A DNA stretch of 51,299 bases, taken from contig DUNA01000074.1 of the NCBI GenBank assembly GCA_012839605.1, positions 1 to 51,299 on the forward strand. The letters are read 5' to 3'. The stretch is from Bacteroidales bacterium. GTDB lineage: Bacteria; Bacteroidota; Bacteroidia; Bacteroidales; UBA932. The position numbers and the translations under genes were made by a program. Below the pieces are notes generated by a model. That model saw only the letters and a list, made by a program, of their open reading frames with translations. It made no database searches and was not told the origin of the DNA. Within the stretch, counting starts at the first letter, position 1. Each line of letters begins with the position of its first letter. Below are positions 36,752 through 44,146 of the stretch, in pieces.

Positions 36752-38008
36752 TTACTCGTATCTTAAGGCTTCAATGGGTTTGACCTGAACGGCCCTTTTT
36801 GCAGGCAGATAACCGGCCAGCAATCCGGCAAGCATCAAAACTAGTGTAGCCACCAAAATGATGGATGGGTCTACCGTAGGATTTGTAAACAATACCATGT
36901 CTTCTTGTGATGCAGGAGCTCCGGGGGTGCCCATCAAATGATTCAACAGCTCTGTAAGCCCAATGCCGGCCAGCATACCCAGGTATCCAAAAAAAGCTGT
37001 AATTACCAGACACTCGGTCATTACCAGACGTAATATGGATTGGGGGGTAGCACCAATGGCTTTTCGTATTCCAAATTCTTTTGTTCTTTCCTTAACAGTA
37101 ATCAACATAATGTTGCTGATGCCTACCACCCCGGCAATGAGAGTTCCCAAGCCAATAATCCATATAAACAGCGTAATGGCATTGAACATGCCTGTGAATT
37201 GTAAAAATTCACGTGCTACGTTATAAAGGTAAACGGCAGATTTGTCTTCTTTGTTAAATTTGTGTTTACGTCCCAAAGAAGCTCTCAATTCCGTTTCAAA
37301 AATTTCGTTCTTAGCTTTGGTATCCAACCCGTCCAATAAAATATTTAAGGTGGAATACCCTTGTGCGGGGAAGTGAATCAATTGCGCCGTAGTAAGCGGT
37401 ACACAACTAACAGGAGTTTGCGATAGGTTGTCGTCATGATATACCCCTACCACCTTATACACCACTTTATCATACGTAATGGGTTTTCCCAGTGGGTTTT
37501 CGTCTTTAAACAACAACCGCGCTGTTCTTGCATGCAGCACAATAACTTTACGTTTGTCACGTATATCCGCTTGATTAATAAACCGACCGTTTCCGGACCG
37601 TATCTCAACAGATTCAATAGATGTATAATTGGGTAAAACACCACGCAGCGTACCGGTTGCATAATCCCCCTTATAGTAAAAAGACTTGTTGTATTGGTTG
37701 ATTACCGGCGACACATTATACACCTGAGAAAACTCTTTTTCCAAAAGCTTACTATCGGTACTATCCAACTTTATACGTCTTCCGGCTTGTAAGCCCCCGT
37801 GAGCCTGTGCCGTTCTGCCCGGCCAGATTCTAATAGAATTGGTTGCCATGTCTGCAAAATTGTGAGACACCCCGTTTCGAATTCCGTTCCCGGCTCCCAA
37901 CAAGACAATCAACATAAAAATACCCCATGCCATGGAAAATCCGGTCAGAAAAGTCCTCAGCTTGTTCTTCTTTATGGTGTTGAATATTTCCTGAAAGTCA
38001 TTAAACAT
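36752..38008 (-). CDS. MacB-like ABC transporter permease (first copy in operon)
   Basis: A 418-residue MacB/FtsX permease starting at ATG 38008, overlapping the ATPase gene by eight bases. A start at 38032 would extend the overlap. The helices and motif GTLIAGVVGISNIMLITVKERTKEFGIRKAIGA match the partner gene downstream, and the periplasmic core lies at about residues 45-265. Duplicated permeases of this size with a separate ATPase are common in Bacteroidota. Macrolide, peptide or lipoprotein-type substrates are all possible. Confidence 0.92.
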   Translation of the reverse strand: MFNDFQEIFNTIKKNKLRTFLTGFSMAWGIFMLIVLLGAGNGIRNGVSHNFADMATNSIRIWPGRTAQAHGGLQAGRRIKLDSTDSKLLEKEFSQVYNVSPVINQYNKSFYYKGDYATGTLRGVLPNYTSIESVEIRSGNGRFINQADIRDKRKVIVLHARTARLLFKDENPLGKPITYDKVVYKVVGVYHDDNLSQTPVSCVPLTTAQLIHFPAQGYSTLNILLDGLDTKAKNEIFETELRASLGRKHKFNKEDKSAVYLYNVAREFLQFTGMFNAITLFIWIIGLGTLIAGVVGISNIMLITVKERTKEFGIRKAIGATPQSILRLVMTECLVITAFFGYLGMLAGIGLTELLNHLMGTPGAPASQEDMVLFTNPTVDPSIILVATLVLMLAGLLAGYLPAKRAVQVKPIEALRYE

Positions 38009-38690
38009 GATGTCTTTGTTTATTGCTCTCAACCGATCCTATAATACCGTCCCGTATATGAATAATCTTCTGACTCATGGCGGCCATTTCAGGATTGTGA
38101 GTAACCATCACTACGGTAATACCCTCCCGATTTACTTCTTGCAACAACTGCATAACCTCAACAGAAGTTTGTGAATCAAGAGCTCCTGTAGGTTCATCTG
38201 CCAAGATAATGCGCGGGTTGGTTACCAATGCTCTTGCCATGGCAATCCGCTGTTTCTGTCCTCCCGACAATTCAGACGGAAGATGATCTTCCCAGCCGGC
38301 CAATCCCATACGTTCCAGATACTCTCCGGCGACTGCGTTCCGTTTTTTGCGACGAACGCCCTGATAATACAAAGGAAGGGCAACGTTCTCCAAAGCCGTT
38401 TTAAAAGAAATCAGGTTGAAAGACTGAAATACAAATCCAATGGTTTGGTTCCTGTAGACGGCAGATTCTTTCTCGGTCAAGTCACGTATCAGCTTACCGT
38501 TCAGATAGTAAGTCCCTGTATCGTAATCATCAAGTATACCCACTATGTTCAATAAAGTAGATTTTCCGGAACCGGATGCACCCATAATGGACACAAATTC
38601 GCCCGAATGTATATGCAGATTTAAGCCTTTCAACACGTGCAGAGCGGCTCCGTTAAAGTACGTTTTATTAATGTTCTCCAGCTTAATCAT
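38001..38690 (-). CDS. MacB/LolD-type ABC transporter ATPase
   Basis: A 229-residue ATP-binding subunit. Walker A is GASGSGKST (near residue 37), the signature is LSGGQKQRIAMARAL, Walker B is RIILADEPTGALD, and the H-loop is VVMVTHNPEMA. It is the first gene of the unit 38690-32980 and powers the two permeases that follow. Its -7 element TATATTTG lies 47 bases upstream. Confidence 0.95.
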   Translation of the reverse strand: MIKLENINKTYFNGAALHVLKGLNLHIHSGEFVSIMGASGSGKSTLLNIVGILDDYDTGTYYLNGKLIRDLTEKESAVYRNQTIGFVFQSFNLISFKTALENVALPLYYQGVRRKKRNAVAGEYLERMGLAGWEDHLPSELSGGQKQRIAMARALVTNPRIILADEPTGALDSQTSVEVMQLLQEVNREGITVVMVTHNPEMAAMSQKIIHIRDGIIGSVESNKQRHHV

Positions 38691-38737
38691 TGAGTGTAAA
38701 TTTTATAGTACTACAACATTTCAAGAATTCCGTGCGG

Positions 38738-38770
38738 CAAATATATATATTTTTTCTGATACCTTGCAAC
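38738..38770 (-). promoter_or_regulatory. Promoter of the ABC efflux operon
   Basis: On the minus strand TATATTTG (38738-38745) matches the -7 consensus. GTTG (38767-38770), one mismatch to TTTG, lies 21 bases upstream, the same spacing as the tna and 40614 promoters. Confidence 0.55.
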
Positions 38771-38777
38771 ACAAGGT
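38761..38777. promoter_or_regulatory. Possible operator palindrome over the -33 element
   Basis: ACCTTG-CAACA-CAAGGT is a perfect six-base inverted repeat with a five-base centre. It covers the -33 element of the ABC operon promoter and lies about 25 bases upstream of the divergent lyase promoter. A regulator bound there could affect both. Confidence 0.35.
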
Positions 38778-38802
38778 ACTGTTTTATATAAAAATTATCT
38801 TT

Positions 38803-38835
38803 TTTGCTTGTTCATTCAAGTTTTGTTTATATTTG
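38803..38835 (+). promoter_or_regulatory. Promoter of the leader peptide and lyase gene
   Basis: TTTG (38803-38806), a 21-base spacer, then TATATTTG (38828-38835): an exact match to the Bacteroidota housekeeping promoter. It lies 25 bases before the leader ATG, giving a transcript with a 5' region of about 230 bases before the lyase start. Confidence 0.7.
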
Positions 38836-38860
38836 TTTCTCAAATCACAAAACTCTGAAA

Positions 38861-38938
38861 ATGCACACACCTGTACTCTACATACACGCCCCTTGGTGCT
38901 GTGCAACCTGTTTGTATTATTCGTATCTCCGCTCCTGA
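38861..38938 (+). CDS. Leader peptide, 25 residues, TnaC-like
   Basis: A short frame beginning MHTPVLYIHAPW and ending in CLYYSYLRS, with TGA as stop. It starts 25 bases after a strong promoter, behind an A-rich region (AACTCTGAAA), and precedes a tryptophanase-family gene by 137 bases. Trp is at position 12, as in the 24-residue TnaC of Escherichia coli. The peptide also has three Cys, four Tyr and two Ser, the amino acids that beta-eliminating lyases of this family degrade. Its stop codon lies inside the left arm of a large hairpin. It lacks the terminal Pro of TnaC. The regulatory role is inferred from arrangement and composition. Confidence 0.6.
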   Translation: MHTPVLYIHAPWCCATCLYYSYLRS

Positions 38939-38974
38939 CGGGGATGTACAGGTGCTTGTTCCCGCTCAGGAGCG
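38930..38974 (+). promoter_or_regulatory. Hairpin overlapping the leader stop codon
   Basis: CGCTCCTGA (38930-38938) pairs perfectly with TCAGGAGCG (38966-38974), and a further four pairs follow past one bulged C, around an 18-base loop. The left arm contains the last leader codons and the TGA stop, so a ribosome paused there would prevent folding. No T-run follows (CCCCCAACTATTTC), so it is not a standard intrinsic terminator. It may pause polymerase, mask an RNA site or act with a factor. Confidence 0.6.
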
Positions 38975-39075
38975 CCCCCAACTATTTCTCACATGTTTAG
39001 ACGTGCCGAGCAGCACTCCGGTTACAACAAACTTGTGTAATCTTTATTTTACAAACAGACATTTTCAGAAATCAC

Positions 39076-40524
39076 ATGAACTCTATAACATTTTACCGTT
39101 CGGAACCGTTCCCTTTGGAATTCCACAAAGCCAGAATCATTCAAAAACTCCACTTGGTATCCCTTGAACGCAGATTGGCTGCCATACAAGAAGCCGGCTT
39201 CAATACCTTTAAACTCTCTACCCGCGATGTCTTCTTGGACATGCTCACAGACAGCGGAACCAACGCCATGAGCGACAACCAATTGGCTGCTATGATGCAA
39301 GCAGACGACGCCTACGCCGGATCGCAAAGTTTTGAAAAACTCCTAAAAGCCGTACAAGACGTCTTGGGTAAAACGTATTTCCTGCCTACCCACCAAGGAC
39401 GTGCAGCAGAACATATTATCTGCAAAATCCTTATCAAACCGGGACAAGTAGTCCCCATGAATTACCACTTTACCACAGCGTTGGCACACATCACAGAAGT
39501 AGGAGGAACCATAGAAGAACTGCTCTGCGACCACGCCTTAACCTTGCAATCTGACCATCCTTTCAAAGGAAACATAGACACGGTGAAACTAGAAAACTCT
39601 ATCCAACAACACGGTCCGGAAAAGATTGCCTTCATACGTATGGAAGCTTCTACCAACCTGATTGGTGGCCAACCCTTTTCTTTGGAAAACTTAAGTCAAG
39701 TACGTCGTATAGCCGACCGGCACGGCCTAAAGGTTATCCTGGACGCCAGCTTGCTTGGAGAAAACGCTTTTCTTATCCAACAACGGGAAGCGGCCTGGCA
39801 GCACAAATCTCTGGGAGATATCATTCAAGCCGTCACTTCGTTGGCGGATATCGTTTATTTCTCGGCAAGAAAACTTTCCTCCTCCCGCGGCGGAGGCATT
39901 GCCACCAACGACAAAGACACATACTTAAAAATGGAACCGCTCATTCCCCTCTATGAAGGGTTCCTCACCTACGGGGGCATCTCTGTCAAAGAAATAGAAG
40001 CCATGGCCGTAGGCATCTATGAAACGTTAGACCCTGACAACATCCGTCAAAACCCGGAATTCATTGCCTTCATGGTAAACGGATGCGTAGACAAGGGCAT
40101 TCCCATGGTCACGCCTCCCGGGGTATTGGGAGCACACGTAGACGCCATGGCCTTCTGTGAACACATACCGCAATCGCAATACCCCGCAGGCGCGTTGGCC
40201 GCTGCCTTCTACCTCTGCTCCGGTGTACGAGGCATGGAACGCGGGTCCGTGTCAAGCGTACGCGATGAAAACGGAGACGATATCCCGGCCGATGTGGAAC
40301 TGCTGCGGTTGGCCCTGCCCAGACGCGTCTTCACACTTTCACAAATAAAATACGCTATGGATCGCCTGGAATGGCTCTTTGACAACCGCCACCTAATTGG
40401 TGGATTGCGCTTCACGTACGAACCTCCGGTACTGCGCTTTTTCATGGGTTCCCTGGAACCCGTAAACGACTGGCCCCAAAAACTTGCTGCTCGGTTCCGT
40501 GCAGATTTTGGAGGTAGTCTGTAG
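39076..40524 (+). CDS. Tryptophanase/tyrosine phenol-lyase-family beta-eliminating lyase
   Basis: A 482-residue PLP enzyme of the beta-eliminating lyase family, which splits tryptophan to indole (or tyrosine to phenol), pyruvate and ammonia. THQGRAAEH near residue 105 and the PLP lysine, Lys 266 in YFSARKLSSSRGGGI, are clear. The Asp that contacts the PLP ring is Asp 223 in ILDASLLGENAF. The Arg found three residues later in characterised TnaA and Tpl enzymes is Leu 226 here, and the lysine context differs from the usual S.KKD. Substrate choice (Trp, Tyr or Cys) is therefore open. It is preceded by a promoter, leader peptide and hairpin suggesting induction by its substrate. tnaA is the likely name but is not assigned. 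Confidence 0.85.
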   Translation: MNSITFYRSEPFPLEFHKARIIQKLHLVSLERRLAAIQEAGFNTFKLSTRDVFLDMLTDSGTNAMSDNQLAAMMQADDAYAGSQSFEKLLKAVQDVLGKTYFLPTHQGRAAEHIICKILIKPGQVVPMNYHFTTALAHITEVGGTIEELLCDHALTLQSDHPFKGNIDTVKLENSIQQHGPEKIAFIRMEASTNLIGGQPFSLENLSQVRRIADRHGLKVILDASLLGENAFLIQQREAAWQHKSLGDIIQAVTSLADIVYFSARKLSSSRGGGIATNDKDTYLKMEPLIPLYEGFLTYGGISVKEIEAMAVGIYETLDPDNIRQNPEFIAFMVNGCVDKGIPMVTPPGVLGAHVDAMAFCEHIPQSQYPAGALAAAFYLCSGVRGMERGSVSSVRDENGDDIPADVELLRLALPRRVFTLSQIKYAMDRLEWLFDNRHLIGGLRFTYEPPVLRFFMGSLEPVNDWPQKLAARFRADFGGSL

Positions 40525-40539
40525 GAACCACAAACTTTT

Positions 40540-40557
40540 GCGGCTTACTGCAGCCGC
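40540..40557 (+). terminator. Probable terminator after the lyase gene
   Basis: GCGGCT and AGCCGC pair around a six-base loop, and the T-rich CACTTTTTGTTATTTTTG follows after seven bases. It lies just after the lyase stop and before the next promoter. Confidence 0.45.
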
Positions 40558-40576
40558 TACGGCACTTTTTGTTATT

Positions 40577-40609
40577 TTTGACAGAAAGTGTCGTTTTTTT
40601 TTACCTTTG
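40577..40609 (+). promoter_or_regulatory. Promoter of the DUF819-Omp85-symporter-acyltransferase operon
   Basis: TTTG (40577-40580), a 21-base spacer, then TACCTTTG (40602-40609): an exact consensus match. Only four bases separate the -7 element from ATG 40614, so either the transcript is leaderless or translation begins at a later ATG (40665). Confidence 0.65.
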
Positions 40610-40613
40610 TGTT

Positions 40614-41783
40614 ATGAGAATCTACCTAATAGCTACTATCTACGTTGCAGTTCCCATCCTAATCATGTACCTTTTTCAGCGTTTCCGCTTCTTTTCAAAG
40701 ATAGGTACTGTATTGCTGGCGTATGCCGTCGGTATTGTCATGGCGTTGTCCGGACTTATGAAAATGCCCCAGGAACAAACTGCAGCCTTGTCAACCCTAC
40801 AGGAGTGGATGATGAACTTAACGGTACCCATAGCCATCCCTCTGATGTTGTTTTCATCGCACTTTGTACTGTGGTTTAAAACCTTAAGAAAAACCATGGC
40901 TACTTTGGCGGCGGGGATTGTGTCTATTTTAATAACCGTTACCATAGCATACCTGCTTTTCCGCAGCAGCGATATTCCGGAATTATGGAAATCTTGCGGC
41001 TTGTTGGTAGGCATGTACACGGGAGGTACGCTAAATTTTGTGTCGCTTAAAACTGCACTCAGAGTACCGGAAGACACCTATATTCTTGTACAAACGTTTG
41101 AAATGGCCCTTACGTTCTTTTTCTTGCTGTTCATCCTTTCCGGAGGATATAAATTATTCCGGAAAATTCTACCCCATAACAGCCAAGAGCAAGCCAACAA
41201 CAAAATTGAAGTACAAGAAACGTTTGAAGATTATTCCGGCATGTTTAAAAAAGGCACGTTTGGCAGGCTCCTCTTGGCGCTCGCCTTATCCATTGCCTGT
41301 CTGGCTCTTGGAGCCGGCCTGTCCATGGCTTTAGGGGCCGGATTAAACGAACTGATTATCATTCTCACCATAACCACATTGGCCATAGCCGCATCGTTTG
41401 TGAAGAAGATCAGGGAAATACCTAAGACGTTTGAATTTGGTATGTATTTCATCCTTGTCTTTAGCATCATCATAGCCTCTATGTTTGATGTTCACGCCTT
41501 GTTTAGCCGCGCCAGCTTGAATATCATGGGTATGATAGCTTTCATCCTCGTATTCTCTGTTCTGCTGCACTTGCTATTTGCCAAAATCTTCAAAGTAGAC
41601 GCAGATTTATTTACTATATCGCATATAGCTCTATTATTCTCACCGCCTTTTGTGCCACCGGTTGCCGCTGCCATGAACAACAGAAAAGTGTTGGTAAACG
41701 GGATTGTGATTGGTCTGATTGGCTACGCCGCAGGTACGTATCTGGGTGTTCTCTTAGCAGAGATTTTAAAGTGGATTGGTTAA
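40614..41783 (+). CDS. DUF819-family membrane protein
   Basis: A 389-residue protein with about ten hydrophobic helices. It matches the DUF819/YjcL family by overall helix pattern and by GMYTGGTLNFVSL (family GG(T/S).N) and FSPPFVPPVAAAMNN near the end. The family is thought to be a transporter but has no agreed substrate. The frame is open 15 codons upstream of the promoter's -7 element, so ATG 40614 is preferred. If the transcript starts there it would be leaderless, and ATG 40665 (MYLFQRF) is the alternative. It is the first gene of a four-gene operon. Confidence 0.82.
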   Translation: MRIYLIATIYVAVPILIMYLFQRFRFFSKIGTVLLAYAVGIVMALSGLMKMPQEQTAALSTLQEWMMNLTVPIAIPLMLFSSHFVLWFKTLRKTMATLAAGIVSILITVTIAYLLFRSSDIPELWKSCGLLVGMYTGGTLNFVSLKTALRVPEDTYILVQTFEMALTFFFLLFILSGGYKLFRKILPHNSQEQANNKIEVQETFEDYSGMFKKGTFGRLLLALALSIACLALGAGLSMALGAGLNELIIILTITTLAIAASFVKKIREIPKTFEFGMYFILVFSIIIASMFDVHALFSRASLNIMGMIAFILVFSVLLHLLFAKIFKVDADLFTISHIALLFSPPFVPPVAAAMNNRKVLVNGIVIGLIGYAAGTYLGVLLAEILKWIG

Positions 41784-41799
41784 TTAAACTTTCGAAATC

Positions 41800-43176
41800 A
41801 TGAAAAAGAATCTTTTCTTATTACTAAGCATAGCCTTGCTGTTTCCCGTAGTTTCAGCACAAGCAACAGAAAAAGACAGTACTGAAATTGTGAAAAAAGG
41901 ATGGTCCTTTGGAGCCCTGCCCAGCGTTGGCTACAACACAGACTTGGGTTTTCAATACGGTGCCCTTGCCGAGTTTTTCCATTACGGAGACGGGGACCTC
42001 TTTCCTAAGTACAAACACTTGATGTACGTAGAAGCCAACTACACCACCAAACGTTCCGGGTTGTTTCGCGTATTTTACGACTCGGAATACCTCATTCCTA
42101 AGGTGCGTGTTACCCTGGATGTCAGTTACATTCCGGAAGCCATGGCGGATTTCATGGGCTTCAACGGCTTCCAATCTGTATACAACCCACAGTGGGGAGA
42201 AACGGGAAGTGACAACTACTTATCGCGGGCTTTCTATAAAATCAAAAAAGACTTCTTCCGTGCCACAGCAGACTTTCAAGGGAACATTACCGGAAACCTC
42301 TACTGGAATGCCGGAGCCGGCGTATTCTACTACTACGCAGACCAGGTAGACATAGATTTCATGAACAGAGGAAAAGCAGACGATAAAATGCTGCCTACCA
42401 CCACAGAACAACCTACTTTGTTCAATTACTACAGCCCAGGACAAGAAACATGGGGCTTGATAAAAGAAAACGAACTGCACGGGGGAACACACCCTTTTGT
42501 ACGCGCCGGATTGACGTTTGATACACGTAACCAACTAAACAACCCTAGCAGCGGTATTTGGGCAGATGCGTTTCTGACGTATTTTGGAGCGTTTGGCGAC
42601 CAAAAAGAATACAACCACGTAACCATCAACGCTTCTTTCCGTCATTACATATCGCTTTGGAAAGACAAGATGATTTTTGCCTACCGTCTGGGCTACCAAA
42701 GCGCCCTTTGGGGTGAAACGCCCTATTACATGAAAAACTACATGGCTACCCTCTATACCAAAAGAGCCAACTACGAAATGTTGGGCGGTGCCAACAGTTT
42801 GCGAGGAATTGTAAGAAATCGAGTAACGGGTGACGGGTACGCTTATGCCAACGTAGAACTGCGTCTGAAGCTGGTATCTTTCCAAATAGCCCGTCAAGCC
42901 TTTTACATAGGCGTCAACCCCTTATTTGATGTGGGGTATATCACCAAACAAGCCAAACTGACCAGAACGGAATCTGAACTACGCGCTATGACAGGTGTAT
43001 CCGGCGTACGTTACGAAGATTTCTTTGCAGAAAAAGACGGGATACACATGAGTGTCGGTGCCGGTCTTAAAATAGCCATGAACGAAAACTTTATAGTATC
43101 GGTAGACTTTGCCAAAGCCCTGAACAAACAAGACGGAAATACCGGACTGTATATCATGTTGGGCTACATGTTTTAA
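41800..43176 (+). CDS. Omp85/BamA-like outer-membrane beta-barrel protein without POTRA domains
   Basis: A 458-residue protein with a signal peptide ending VVSAQA. It begins with the Bacteroidota N-terminal motif WSFGALPSVGYNTDLGFQYGAL (DUF5982-like) and continues as a 'surface antigen' barrel: FDTRNQLNNPSSGIWADA, then LGGANSLRGIVRN, whose RG is the conserved Omp85 loop motif, and a C-terminal Phe. POTRA repeats are missing, so a direct role in protein insertion is unlikely. Such short members may be lipid- or solute-related. It starts 16 bases after the DUF819 gene. Confidence 0.82.
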   Translation: MKKNLFLLLSIALLFPVVSAQATEKDSTEIVKKGWSFGALPSVGYNTDLGFQYGALAEFFHYGDGDLFPKYKHLMYVEANYTTKRSGLFRVFYDSEYLIPKVRVTLDVSYIPEAMADFMGFNGFQSVYNPQWGETGSDNYLSRAFYKIKKDFFRATADFQGNITGNLYWNAGAGVFYYYADQVDIDFMNRGKADDKMLPTTTEQPTLFNYYSPGQETWGLIKENELHGGTHPFVRAGLTFDTRNQLNNPSSGIWADAFLTYFGAFGDQKEYNHVTINASFRHYISLWKDKMIFAYRLGYQSALWGETPYYMKNYMATLYTKRANYEMLGGANSLRGIVRNRVTGDGYAYANVELRLKLVSFQIARQAFYIGVNPLFDVGYITKQAKLTRTESELRAMTGVSGVRYEDFFAEKDGIHMSVGAGLKIAMNENFIVSVDFAKALNKQDGNTGLYIMLGYMF

Positions 43177-43186
43177 ATAAGTGATT

Positions 43187-44146
43187 ATGTACGAACAACT
43201 ACTCAATTTGGATCCCATCCGGTTGAATTTTTCAGCCGGTGGAATGAGAGCCATCAACTTTGTCTTGGCGTTAGTCATGTTTGGTGTCGCACTGGGTATT
43301 AAACCCAGAGAGTTCAGAAACGTATTTATCAGACCAAAGTCAGCCATCCTGGGATTGATTTGCCAATTGGTACTCCTTCCGGCCATGACATTTCTCATGG
43401 TTATGGCGCTCAACAGCTATATCACCCCCATGGTAGCCATGGGAATGATTCTGGTGGCAGCTTGTCCCGGAGGAAACATCTCCAATTTCATGTCTTCACT
43501 CTCTAAAGCCAACACGGAACTGTCTGTCACACTAACGGCCATCAGCACCTCGGCTGCCACATTTATGACGCCTTTCAACTTTGCCTTATGGGGTGGACTT
43601 TACACACGCTACCTGAGTACAAGAGCCGGTGCCGTATTGCAACCGCTGCACATTGATCTGTGGCAAACGTTTGAAACAGTATTTATCCTCTTGGGGATTC
43701 CTCTTATTTTAGGAATGTTGTTTGTACATTACTTCCCCAAAGCAGCTGAGAAAATGAAAAAGCCCATGCAGTACTTTTCCCTGATCTTCTTCATGGTCAT
43801 GGTCGTGCTGGCTTTTAGCAACAATTTTGATATTTTTATCAAATACATTTTTTACATCTTCTTCATAGTATTCATCCACAACGCCTTGGCTCTAGGTATT
43901 GGATACGGTACGGGCACCTTGTTCCGCATTCCGCGCAAAGACAGACGTACCTTGACTATAGAAACGGGCATCCAAAACTCCGGACTAGGTCTTGTGCTGC
44001 TGTTTAACCCCAAGATCTTTCCACCCGATTTGGCCTACGGCGGGATGTTGTTCGTTACTGCTTGGTGGGGTATTTGGCACATCCTCTCCGGACTGGGAGT
44101 ATCCTTTGTATTCAACAGGAGCGATCGCAAACGAAATGCAGCGTAA
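43187..44146 (+). CDS. Bile acid:sodium symporter (BASS/SBF) family transporter
   Basis: A 319-residue inner-membrane carrier with nine or ten helices. The sodium-site signatures of the family are present: ACPGGNISNFMSSLSKAN and ETGIQNSGLGLVL. ATG 43187 is preferred. The frame also allows GTG 43181, two codons earlier. Substrates in the family range from bile acids to keto acids and other organic anions, so the name describes the family only. It is ten bases downstream of the Omp85-like gene and overlaps the acyltransferase gene by eleven bases. Confidence 0.9.
   Translation: MYEQLLNLDPIRLNFSAGGMRAINFVLALVMFGVALGIKPREFRNVFIRPKSAILGLICQLVLLPAMTFLMVMALNSYITPMVAMGMILVAACPGGNISNFMSSLSKANTELSVTLTAISTSAATFMTPFNFALWGGLYTRYLSTRAGAVLQPLHIDLWQTFETVFILLGIPLILGMLFVHYFPKAAEKMKKPMQYFSLIFFMVMVVLAFSNNFDIFIKYIFYIFFIVFIHNALALGIGYGTGTLFRIPRKDRRTLTIETGIQNSGLGLVLLFNPKIFPPDLAYGGMLFVTAWWGIWHILSGLGVSFVFNRSDRKRNAA

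Noticed and set aside
38930-38990. Intrinsic terminator at the leader hairpin
   Set aside because: The stem is strong but is followed by CCCCCAACTATTTC with no T-run, so it was recorded as a regulatory hairpin.
38901-39167. Open frame of 88 codons running through the lyase leader into the lyase gene
   Set aside because: It starts inside the leader peptide frame, overlaps the lyase gene and has no domain. The leader in the other frame fits promoter and hairpin positions better.
43992-44135. 48-codon N-terminal extension of the acyltransferase
   Set aside because: It lies wholly within the symporter gene in another frame and adds a Cys-rich segment not found in the family.
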